This document shows, in pieces, positions 1-7,301 of a stretch of 11,474 nt of DNA. The notes under the pieces were generated by a model. The model ran no database searches. It saw only the letters and a program-made list of their open reading frames with translations, and had not been told where the DNA came from. The stretch lies in NCBI GenBank assembly GCA_001430745.1, contig KQ481938.1, positions 270,623 to 282,096 on the forward strand. Direction: 5' to 3'. A program made the translations under genes and the position numbers. This stretch comes from Auxenochlorella pyrenoidosa. Its lineage: Eukaryota > Chlorophyta > Trebouxiophyceae > Chlorellales > Chlorellaceae. Position 1 is the first letter of the stretch; every line of letters begins with the position of its first letter.

Positions 1-19
1 GGGGGGGGGGGGGGGGGGG
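1..19. repeat. Poly-G run at the left edge
   Basis: The window opens with 19 consecutive G. By position it lies in the RPN5 intron downstream of exon 4. A homopolymer exactly at a sequence end may be a real tract where assembly stopped or a sequencing artefact; the window alone cannot decide. Confidence 0.6.
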
Positions 20-122
20 CCAGGGTCGGGCGGAGCCGCTGGTGCATGGCCGCACCGGGGCCTCTCCTTGGCTTACACAGCAGAGCAGCTCGACGGGTGG
101 TCTGCCCAGAGCCTCCTTCTAA

Positions 123-162
123 CCTCCTGCAGCCAGCCTCCTGCAGCCAGCCTCCTGCAGCC
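123..162. repeat. 14-nt tandem repeat, about 2.9 copies, in an RPN5 intron
   Basis: The unit CCTCCTGCAGCCAG begins at 123 and 137, and a 12-nt partial copy begins at 151. The copies are identical over their shared length. The repeat lies in the RPN5 intron that runs off the left edge. It is a simple minisatellite with no coding content. Confidence 0.85.
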
Positions 163-187
163 CCGGCAACCCCCCCGAGCGCCTCAC

Positions 188-1271
188 CTTGCCCTCTGTG
201 AGCGTCTGCAGCGTCTTGATCAGCTCAATCTTGGTCTCCTGCGGCAAGCTAGGCACCCGGGAGCAGTTGAAGCAAGCACTGGCAAACGCTGCGCTCCCGC
301 CGCCAGCGCCGAAGGAGCAAGAGAAGCACGAAGCAGTGCGCTGCCAACCGAGGGTGGGCCACCGTGCCAGCACGCCTGGGTGGCCTGGGCGGCCGCCGTG
401 CTGGGCCCCCCCCTCAACCGCCACAACACACGCACCCACACACACGCACCTCTTTCCCACAGCGCACTGCCCCCCTCCCCACCTGGTCGGGCGTGCCCGG
501 CAGGTAGCCCATGCACTGCCGCACCATCGCCTGCACCGCCTGCTTCAGCTGGCCGCGCCGCTTGGAGAGCAGAACCACGTACTCGCCCAGGCCCTTCCAG
601 TCGCGCGCCTCGTACAGCACCTGCAGGGGCGGAGGGTGCAGCGGGCGGCTTGTTTCGGGGGGACGGTTTGGCATGCCGCTTGTTTCGGGGGGTGGGGCTC
701 AGCGCAGCAGGGCACGCAGCGCACACAAGCGCAGCAGCCGGGAGAGAGACGTCGGGCAGCGGCTTGGGGAAGCGCAAGGAAGGTCAAAGATTGTGGCACA
801 GCGGCTGCTGGCCACAGCCACAAACAGCTCCGCAGGGTGCATGGGTGCGAAGCATGGCATGACGCAGGCTCGCAACCATGCCTGCATTGAGGGGGAGAGC
901 AGCTGCAGCTGCCACCCCGGGCCCTGCTCCCGCAGCACACCTCGAGCACTGCGCTGCATGCCTTGCGGGTGGCCACAATATCCTCTGCCACGCGCCCTGC
1001 ACAGCAGGATGTAGATGCCACAGCAGGATGGCCGAGAATGCGGGCCAAGTAGCACTGTGCGCACAGCTGCCCATGCCTGCCGCCACACCCGCCGCTCCCC
1101 AGTCCTCAGCCCTTGACACTCGCCCTTCTTCTCCAACGTCAGAAGGCCATCAATGGCTTCCTGACGGCGCGCCGGCTGGGCCGCCAGCTCTCTGTAGCCT
1201 GCGAGCTCGCGATCCACCTCCTCCTGGTTCAGCACAGGCTTCTCCTCATCAGCGCCGGGCTTGGCCCCCAT
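188..1271 (-). CDS. RPN5: 26S proteasome regulatory subunit RPN5 (PSMD12), 5' part, cut by left edge
   Basis: RPN5 is a PCI-family subunit of the lid of the 19S regulatory particle, which helps position the deubiquitinase on the 26S proteasome in nucleus and cytosol. Four exons are visible: 1271-1124, 996-941, 620-483 and 238-188, encoding residues 1-131. The match to plant RPN5 is direct. Residues 43-62 pair with the plant segment that runs from the EK motif to TRKA. The third exon carries the [14 protein letters not shown] motif, and the fourth reads [17 protein letters not shown]. The next expected segment (the family's KIYVEIERARL) is not in the window, so the intron after 188 runs off the left edge. 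The ATG at 1271 gives an N-terminus of about the length recalled for the animal protein. The first intron (1123-997) works only as GC-AG: donor GCGAGT joins EKK-G to RVAED in frame, exactly as the family demands, whereas nearby GT sites break the frame or add residues. The other introns are GT-AG. Identity is very secure; the first junction is slightly less so. Confidence 0.95.
648..692. repeat. Short direct repeat in an RPN5 intron
   Basis: The 15-nt word GCTTGTTTCGGGGGG occurs at 648-662 and again at 678-692, 30 nt apart. Both copies lie inside RPN5 intron 2 (940-621), close to its 3' splice site as read on the minus strand. No function is evident. Confidence 0.6.
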
Positions 1272-1612
1272 TGTGGCCCGCGACTGCCGCTTTGCAAGCT
1301 AACTTTCGCTCGCTTTTCGGTGATCAGACGAGGGTGCTGCTGTCTTGCCGCTGCAGTCTATTGCTGCGATGGCTGTAGCGAATGCTCGTGCGCAATGGCA
1401 GGGCGTAGACAAGGCCAGCGGGAGAGGCAAAGGCACCAGCATGGGAAGTTTTCCTCCGCTGGTCCCGCGACTTGAGGCCCTTCCGGCAAGCCCATCTGCT
1501 GCTCAGCATCGCCATCGAGCCTGCCGATCATCCGCTCAGAGCCCGCAGCCCTCCGCAAGCTTGGGTTTCTCCGCGCTCTTCGGCCGACCCCCAGCGCCTG
1601 CAGCAGCCCGCC
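1272..1612. promoter_or_regulatory. Divergent intergenic region between RPN5 and QCR6
   Basis: The two ATGs face away from each other with 341 bp between them, so this stretch must hold both 5' UTRs and both core promoters. A single bidirectional promoter is the economical reading. I saw no clear TATA box. The PACE element GGTGGCAAA, which drives yeast proteasome genes, is not present on either strand. ORFs crossing this region resemble nothing and look accidental. Confidence 0.6.
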
Positions 1613-2651
1613 ATGGCGGACGAGGAGCCTGTCAACCCTCAGGTGCGGGCGGGGCAGCCCCGGGGGAGGGTCCACAGCTTGCAGGCCGATTTGTGAGCTT
1701 GCTGGGGCTGCTGGCGCGCTGCCAGCGCTTGGAAAGCGCTCAGAGAGGAGTTCGGAGGAAGTGTGTTGCATTGTATAGTCGGGTGGAGTCTGGGAGGGGC
1801 CTCCGCCTGGCCTGCCGCCGCCGCTGCCGCCAGGCGCTGTTCCCCACTTTGCCTGCTCTCAAAGAGCCGGAAAATTTCTTGTTGTTCGCGTAATAACCAT
1901 GTTCTCAATTCCCATTTCAGATCGAGGTGGAGGAGAGCTGCAAGCCGCAGTGCGTGAAGGCGTGGCTCGAGTACCAGGTGGGGCGACGCTTGGGCCGCAG
2001 CTGAGCGCTGGCCTATGCGGCTGCGAAGGCAGTGCATGTGCACAATGGTGGATCACGGCCAGGCATCTACTGCTAGGCAGCAGCAGGCTCGCGGGCTGCA
2101 CGGCCTCCAGCCGGCAGCAGCCGGGCGCTGCGGTCGTACTGCGAGCCTGCAGGCTCACCGCCCCCCTGGCAGACCGTCCTTACCAATGCAGGGCCGCTTC
2201 CCACGTGGCCCACGCGCTCCGCCTCACCGCTGCCTTTTTGCCACCCCGTCTGTGGCGCCCTTGCAGGCGTGCGCGGAGCGGGTGGACAAGGATGAGTCTG
2301 GGGAGGCGCACTGCACGGGGCAGTACTTTGGTGAGGGCGCTCAGGCCGCATTTTGCATGGGGACAACCCTCCCTCTCTGCCTGCATGATCAGCGCCAGCT
2401 GGGGTCTACGCTTGCCACCCACTGTGCTCTTCGGCAGAAGATGCCGCTCCATGGGGGGCTCGTGCAGGCGGTCTCAGCAGGCGTGCCGGGCAGAGCGGGG
2501 CCACCCTGCTTGATGCGCTGCTCTGTTCACAAGCCGGCAGCAACCCCAGCTGCATCTCCTGCTTGACTGCCGCCCTCTTGCCTTGGCTGCAGACTACTGG
2601 CACTGCATCGACAAGTGCGCGGCCCCGAAGCTGTTTGCCAAGCTCAAGTGA
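1613..2651 (+). CDS. QCR6: Cytochrome b-c1 complex subunit 6 (QCR6, hinge protein)
   Basis: This is the small acidic hinge subunit of mitochondrial complex III (ubiquinol-cytochrome c reductase). It sits on the intermembrane-space side next to cytochrome c1 and helps cytochrome c dock. Four exons (1613-1642, 1921-1977, 2267-2330, 2593-2651) join in frame to 69 residues, the length I recall for plant QCR6. The first exon has only ten codons. All introns (278, 289 and 262 nt) are GT-AG. Six cysteines lie at residues 17, 21, 31, 45, 55 and 59. They include twin CX9C spacings (21/31 and 45/55), the signature of helical-hairpin proteins oxidised in the intermembrane space. The segments CTGQYFDYW and the C-terminal APKLFAKLK are near-verbatim plant QCR6. 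There is no cleavable presequence, as expected for this import route. It is divergent from RPN5. No TGTAA-type polyadenylation signal was found downstream. Confidence 0.97.
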
Positions 2652-3286
2652 GCGGCACACGGCGCGCGCAGCGTGCACAGCGCCCTGGCGGCGGCGGCGC
2701 TTGCAGCATGCTCTGTTAGCAGACCAGCCGCGGCGCAGCCATCTTGAGTTGAAGGCTGGCTCTGGCGCTGCTGGGATACAGCTTTGATGCCAGTCGGCAG
2801 CACAACCGCCATGCAGGCAGCCGTCGGCGCCAGTGTTGGGTTGCTGTGTTGCATCTTCTTGCATGCTGCGCATGCTGCGCCCCTGGCCGGGTGTGTACCC
2901 TCCCTCCTTCCTGTTGCTATTTGTGCTCCCTCGTCCCTTTGCTCCTCCTGCCTGCGGGCTGAAGCCTGCAGTGCGGCCCCTTGCTGCAACAGTTTACGCA
3001 ACCTGCTGCCTGCAAGCTGAGAGCTCAGGGTACAGTGTCGCCACATGGCGCACTCGACACGGCCGGTACACCCTGACAACTGCTGGCCTCTGTCTCTTTG
3101 CTGGGGGGCGGATTTGAGGTGCAGCTGCTGGACAGCTGTGCAGCACCGCCATGCGAAGGATGCTCTGGGATACCGCCTCGCAGCTTCCTCGCAACTTCCG
3201 ACCGCGTAGGCAGCCGCGGAATGCCTGCTGTGCTACCATAGGTACAAAGTTCCTGGCGGCCTGGGAGGTGCCCCATTCCTCCAGTT
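2652..3286. other. Intergenic, including QCR6 3' UTR
   Basis: No supported gene. The left part should be the QCR6 3' UTR. ORFs here are short, overlap on all frames and resemble nothing. A small direct duplication of GCATGCTGC lies near 2861-2879. The 11-nt word AACTGCTGGCC at 3078-3088 recurs at 4055-4065, beyond the A-rich tract, and may be the left target-site duplication of an inserted unit. Confidence 0.6.
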
Positions 3287-3940
3287 ATGAACTCCTCTCG
3301 GCGGTTCCTCTGGATGCGCCAAACCTTCGATGCCAAGCGCCATGGCCTTCAAGACCTCACAGACCAAGCCCAACGCCAGTACCTCGCTTCACTTCGAGTT
3401 CCCACCACACAGCCATCCATCGCCCCGGCTCACCAGGCTCCGGCGGCGGCGGCGGTGGCCCGCCCAGCTGCCAGAGTGCCCTCCACCTCTACAGCGGTGG
3501 TCGGCGCCGGCCCGGCGGCTCCGTCACAACCCAACCCCCCACCGCCAACGACGCCGGCGCCGATGTTCCCAGGGTTTCCCCTGCTCGCCGGGGCCCAAAG
3601 TTTGGAGCCTCCCCCGACCCCTCGAGTCCACCCTTTGGCTGCGGACCACCCCCGGGAGACAGAGGGCGGGCGCCGTGCTGAGGTCGAGGCGCCAGGCCAC
3701 GGCCCTCCAGCGGCGGCGGGTCGTAAGAGGAAGAGGGAGGGTTCTGCCTACGAGGCCTCGACGCTCCAGCTGATGACGGTCGTGGCCCATGGCTCCTGCC
3801 TGGCTGTGGTACAGCTGTCGAAAAGTCTCGCTGGAGGCGACGCTAGTGCTGAGCCCTCAATGCTCTCGCTCATGTCCCTCCTGGCCATCGCCTTGCGTGA
3901 GGCTATTGACAAGGCGATCAGGAAGGCTCCGTCTGGGTAG
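3287..3940 (+). CDS. Hypothetical protein, proline/alanine-rich, intronless ORF
   Basis: An ORF of 217 codons with no recognised family. From the ATG at 3287 the protein has a basic, glutamine-rich first 40 residues. A proline- and alanine-rich, probably disordered stretch covers about 41-145. A nuclear-localisation-like basic cluster, GRKRKREG, lies at about 145-152. The final 60 residues are leucine-rich and probably helical, ending in AIRKAPSG. An in-frame TAG at 3239-3241 closes the frame upstream, but the preceding bases could also be a 3' splice site (CCATAG), so a missing upstream exon is possible. It is the only sizeable frame in the 2.3-kb gap between QCR6 and the gene at 4995-6285, and the A-rich tract begins 80 nt after its stop. 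It could be a lineage-specific gene, a retrogene or element-derived sequence, or a chance frame in GC-rich DNA. Confidence 0.4.
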   Translation: MNSSRRFLWMRQTFDAKRHGLQDLTDQAQRQYLASLRVPTTQPSIAPAHQAPAAAAVARPAARVPSTSTAVVGAGPAAPSQPNPPPPTTPAPMFPGFPLLAGAQSLEPPPTPRVHPLAADHPRETEGGRRAEVEAPGHGPPAAAGRKRKREGSAYEASTLQLMTVVAHGSCLAVVQLSKSLAGGDASAEPSMLSLMSLLAIALREAIDKAIRKAPSG

Positions 3941-4019
3941 CTGTGGTTCACTTGGAAGTGCTGACATAGCTGGGACAGCTGGTGTGCCATAGCCAACCCC
4001 TTCTGGCTCCTGGCTCGAC

Positions 4020-4046
4020 AAAAAAAATAAAAGACAGAAAAAAAAA
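4020..4046 (+). repeat. A-rich tract downstream of the 3287-3940 ORF
   Basis: Two adenine runs (8 and 9 A) flank TAAAAGACAG. The tract stands out in GC-rich surroundings. It may be a decayed poly(A) tail from retroposition or an A-rich 3' UTR. Confidence 0.7.
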
Positions 4047-4065
4047 CCAGAAGAAACTGCTGGCC

Positions 4066-4994
4066 CTGCCTTCGCTTCTGGTACTGCGCCAGTGGGTGCT
4101 ACAATGTTCAACCACTTCATAGCTTTGCAAGGAAGAAACGAGTGCCCCCGCTTTCACCGATTGTACCCATTCCACCAAGTCGACCATGCTGTGTGTTTGT
4201 GCAGCCTGCTGCATGTGCAGCCACCAGTCAGGGCCTGTCCCATCGGCGGTGGCGGGAAGAGACGGCGCGCAGCCCAGCTGACGCGATGGCTGCTAGGCGC
4301 AGGCGGTCCCTGCCTGGCCGCAGGCCTGTCTTCAGTTCCCCACATTGTCTGCGATGCACGCTTGTGCGCAGCATCACCACATGTGAGTTTGGTCTTCGCA
4401 CCGATGTGCAGCCTTGTGCTCCACACAAGCCCCTCTGCACTCCTCCAGACGTGGCATGCAGGCTCTCCTGCCTACCTGTGCTCACTGCCTGCACGTTGTG
4501 CCTCCCTTGCTGTGAGGTAGACTTCAAGAATATATCATCACGCTGGGAGCGACTTGACAGGTGTGGCAATCATCAGGCAAACCTGCTGCACATGGCAACC
4601 GTATCAGATAGATAATTTGGTGCGGGGAGGCCAGGATGCAAGGTGGGGGGCAGCAGGAGTTCGGGTGCACGAGGGCATGTAGAGAGGCAGCGTGAGGCTG
4701 GAAGTGACACAGCCTCCGGGCCAATGTGCAGGGTACAAGATGGACTGCTGGGCAGCAGGCCGAGGCAGCGGAAAAGAGTGCGGGCTGCACGCCGCGCACA
4801 CGCAGGGCGTCGCAAGGAATGGTCAGGAATGGCAGCAGCGCAGATGGATGGGGAAAACTGTGGTCAGCGGCCGCGACGGCGACGCAGCCGGCGTGCCGAG
4901 CTAAGTGTGCCCAGGCCATGGGCGCGCGGCTCAGCGCTCGAAAATGGCGTTGCTGGGCTGCGACGCACACTGCCGGGGCAGCCTGGCTGCCGAG
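4066..4994. other. Gene-poor stretch; probable 3' UTR of the 4995-6285 gene on the right side
   Basis: Several ORFs of 60-150 codons cross this region on both strands, but none resembles a protein family and their compositions differ sharply between overlapping frames. The right part should be the 3' UTR of the minus-strand gene that ends at 4995. No TTACA (minus-strand TGTAA, the usual chlorophyte polyadenylation signal) was found here. I see nothing else. Confidence 0.5.
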
Positions 4995-6285
4995 CTAGCT
5001 GCTGTCCGAGGTGCCTGGCGGGTCACCCATGCGGTACATTTCCTCGAGGTACAGGTTGGCAAGCATGCGCCCGGTGTTCTGCACCTCCAGGCGCGCGTGG
5101 TCGCGCCTGCAGGCACGGCGGCGGGGGGCAGCGCTCAGGGCGGGTGCTCACGCTCGGGGGATCTCCAGCATACGCAGGATTGTCGAGAGGGCCCCGCAGC
5201 CCTGTGCAGCCGTGCGCCGACACGGGCGGCGCAGCCCGAGGCGTGGGGACCAAGGGCGTGCAGGGCAGATGCTGCCAGGGGGCAACATCACGGGCAGCAG
5301 GAGGGCCGGGCGGCCTGGCGGTGCCCTGCCCCCTGTTGCAGAGGCACCCACGCTCCTGCGACAGCCCGTGACAGCCTGCTCCCAGCCCGGGGCGTCATGC
5401 CCTGCACGCTGTGCTCACCGGTACTTGCCCCGTACAAGCTTGTACTGCATGACCACTGCCTGTACCAGAAAGGCCGACCCCTCCACCTCAATCTGGTCGC
5501 CGTTGTGGGTGTTCTGCATTCATGGGATCACAGAATGCTTGCCTGTGTTGCAAGTTCGATTGCACTTAGACGGACTGCAAACACAGGCATGCAAGCAGCG
5601 AGCTGGTCGGCACGTGCCCGGGGCAGAAGGGGGCGGCACGGGTTTTTTTTAGTGCTCTTTGTGGCCATACACCTGCCAGCGCGTCAAAGGCAGTGTGCTG
5701 CCGGGCAAGCTGAGGCATGCAAGACCGAAGCGCATGCACATGCTGATCGGCAGGCAGCGACCATGTTCATCTCATCGACCGCAGCAGGCTGGGGGGCGGC
5801 AAGCGTCTGGCAGTTCAGGCATGGGATGCAGCTCACCGGAGGCAGCGCATGGATGCCCAGGGAGCGGGGCGGCGGCGAGACGTCGTGCACTTCAAAGAGG
5901 CCGGGCACGCGAGCCTTGCGCCGCCGGCCGCCGTGCCGCCCGCTGCCGCCGGCCGCTCGCCGCTGCTCGCCGCCGCTGCCGTCGCTGCCACCTCCGCTTG
6001 ACCGGCCGCCCAGCTGCACTGAGTGGGAGGGGTGTGTGTGAGATGGAAGGCAGGGGAACATGGGCAGCGGGGCAGCTTGTGCGAGCCAAACGCCAGAGGC
6101 GGCAGCGCCTGTGGCGGCGCCGCCAACGCAGCAGTGCCGGGCAAGGAGTAAACACTCAGGCTGCGATGAGGAATCACCTCTGCTGCCACTCTTCGGGGCT
6201 GGCCCGAGCGCCCTTGCTGCTGTGAAGCGCTGGCCGGGCGCCGCAGTTGGCCGCTCTCTGGACGTGCCCAACTGCTCCTTAGCAT
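4995..6285 (-). CDS. Conserved-looking, probably organelle-targeted protein of unknown function
   Basis: Four exons (6285-6178, 6013-5837, 5513-5419, 5106-4995) join in frame to 163 residues; all introns (164, 323 and 312 nt) are GT-AG. The ATG at 6285 is fixed by an in-frame TAG four codons upstream. Residues 1-36 are rich in Arg, Ser and Gln with few acidic residues, like a plastid or mitochondrial transit peptide. A glycine/arginine-rich linker follows to about 70. The core then reads RVPGLFEVHDVSPPPRSLGI (about 71-90), then PPNTHNGDQIEVEG, then VVMQYKLVRGKYRRDH. It closes with LEVQNTGRMLANLYLEEMY before a polar tail. The pattern suggests a small beta-rich domain (alternating hydrophobic strands around 'GDQIEVEG...VVMQYKL') and a C-terminal helix. 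I believe related proteins exist in plants and algae but cannot name the family or a function. The splice after GAG at 6178 is the weakest junction (donor GTGATT). The gene converges on the 3287-3940 ORF. Confidence 0.85.
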
Positions 6286-7301
6286 ATTTGGCAACTAAGT
6301 CAGTGGTGTGGGTGGGCAAGGTGGGAGGGGAAACGAAACCCGCTTCGGCGCTGCTTGCAGCAGGAGGACTGGGCGAGGCTGAAATTGTTGCTATGATCGG
6401 TTACATTCACGCACTTGCGATGATCCATAGGGCGACAATCCAACCTTCTGTTTGCGCCGCCCTGCTGGCGCCGGCGCTGCAGCACGCTGCAGCACGCCAG
6501 CGTCTGAAGCGACTGCATGGCTTTCATCGCTGCGCGTGCTTGAAAATGTCTTCGGGCTGTTTTGTCTGTGTGTTTGTTCGGCTGAACAGTCAGTCTGTCA
6601 TCATGTTGACATCAAGGCTGCCAGCCGCGGGGCTGCACGCTTGACCATACCTGTGTCGCTCGTCAGGGAATCATGCTGGCATTCATGATGCCTCTAATCG
6701 TAAGCGCACACTGAGCCACGCTGTCTGTGCGTGGAATGAATAGCTGTTGTATAGCAGGGTTCAGAGGGGTCAACGATGCGGGCTGGGAAAGGATTCGGGG
6801 AGGTGCAGGCATAGGGGTGTGCGGCGCCGCATGCGGGTAGGGCAGGAGGGTTCCTCGGTTCCTGGGGGGAGATGCTTGGCCTAGTAGATCAGAAGATAGG
6901 AGAAATGGGTGGGCGATGGGCGCCGAGCAAGCGTGGAGGGTGGGGCAGGGTACAGGGGTGCGGCACGCTGACGAGACAGGGCAAGACATGCAAGGGTATA
7001 TTAGCAGAGCCAAGGGGTGCTGCGCATGAGGGCAGGCTTATTCATTCCTAGGGGCAGGCGGTGCGGGCCAAGCTGGGGTGCGCCGGGGCGCGCCGCCAAA
7101 AGGTGGTTAGGGGGCCATTTGCTGAAAACTCTCGACACGGGCAACTCAGGCAAAGAGAGCTGCCCGCAGGTTGGGTGCGCTCTCTGGAAAGCTGACAGCC
7201 GCTACAAGCTGCCCAGTGGGCGGCACGGGGGCCGAGACGTGGGCTGCGCAGCCGGCAGGGCCACGCTGCGCTGCGCTGCGATGCGCCGTGCGGGCGGCGC
7301 G
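6286..7301. promoter_or_regulatory. Intergenic: carbonic anhydrase 3' UTR and promoter of the 4995-6285 gene
   Basis: About 1 kb with no supported gene. Reading the minus strand, the left-flank gene starts at 6285, so its promoter and 5' UTR lie just above that position. The carbonic anhydrase stop at 7302 places its 3' UTR in the right part. Small repeats include CTGCG units near 7266-7280 and two GCTGCAGCAC copies near 6476. No TATA box or other clear element was recognised. Confidence 0.5.
6401..6405 (-). terminator. Candidate polyadenylation signal TGTAA for carbonic anhydrase
   Basis: TGTAA (TTACA on the plus strand) is the usual green-algal polyadenylation signal. This copy lies about 900 nt after the carbonic anhydrase stop and about 115 nt before the next gene's ATG, in the right orientation. 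A 3' UTR that long is possible but not typical, and a 5-mer can occur by chance. Confidence 0.3.

Larger units (their letters stand above)
3078..4065 (+). mobile_element. Candidate retroposed unit (intronless ORF, A-rich tail, flanking direct repeats)
   Basis: Three features suggest a reverse-transcribed insertion. First, the ORF at 3287-3940 is unbroken by introns although every firmly assigned neighbour is split by several. Second, an A-rich tract follows the stop at 4020-4046. Third, the identical 11-mer AACTGCTGGCC flanks the unit at 3078-3088 and 4055-4065. Against this, eight bases (CCAGAAGA) separate the tract from the right-hand repeat, the repeat word is simple in composition, and no reverse transcriptase is present. 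If real, it is a processed retrogene or a non-autonomous element mobilised in trans. Treat as a hypothesis. Confidence 0.3.

Noticed and set aside
123..162. CRISPR-like array
   Set aside because: The repeats are directly adjacent with no spacers and the DNA is nuclear eukaryotic.
68..1014. Several long plus-strand ORFs over RPN5
   Set aside because: They are shadows of the minus-strand RPN5 exons and introns, and their compositions (Ala, Pro, Arg, Cys) are typical of noncoding GC-rich frames.
1272..1612. Proteasome control element (yeast PACE type) in the RPN5 promoter
   Set aside because: Neither GGTGGCAAA nor its reverse complement is present.
4092..4615. Overlapping ORFs of 110-160 codons on both strands
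   Set aside because: No family resemblance and no splice-supported extension. Best explained as 3' UTR or intergenic sequence.
4905..6041. 378-codon ORF on the plus strand
   Set aside because: It is antisense to all of exons 3-4 and most of exon 2 of the 4995-6285 gene, has low-complexity composition and no homology. The spliced minus-strand reading is far better supported.
6286..7301. A further gene between the organellar protein and carbonic anhydrase
   Set aside because: No frame on either strand shows a recognisable domain or plausible exon chain. The space is explained by a 3' UTR and a promoter.
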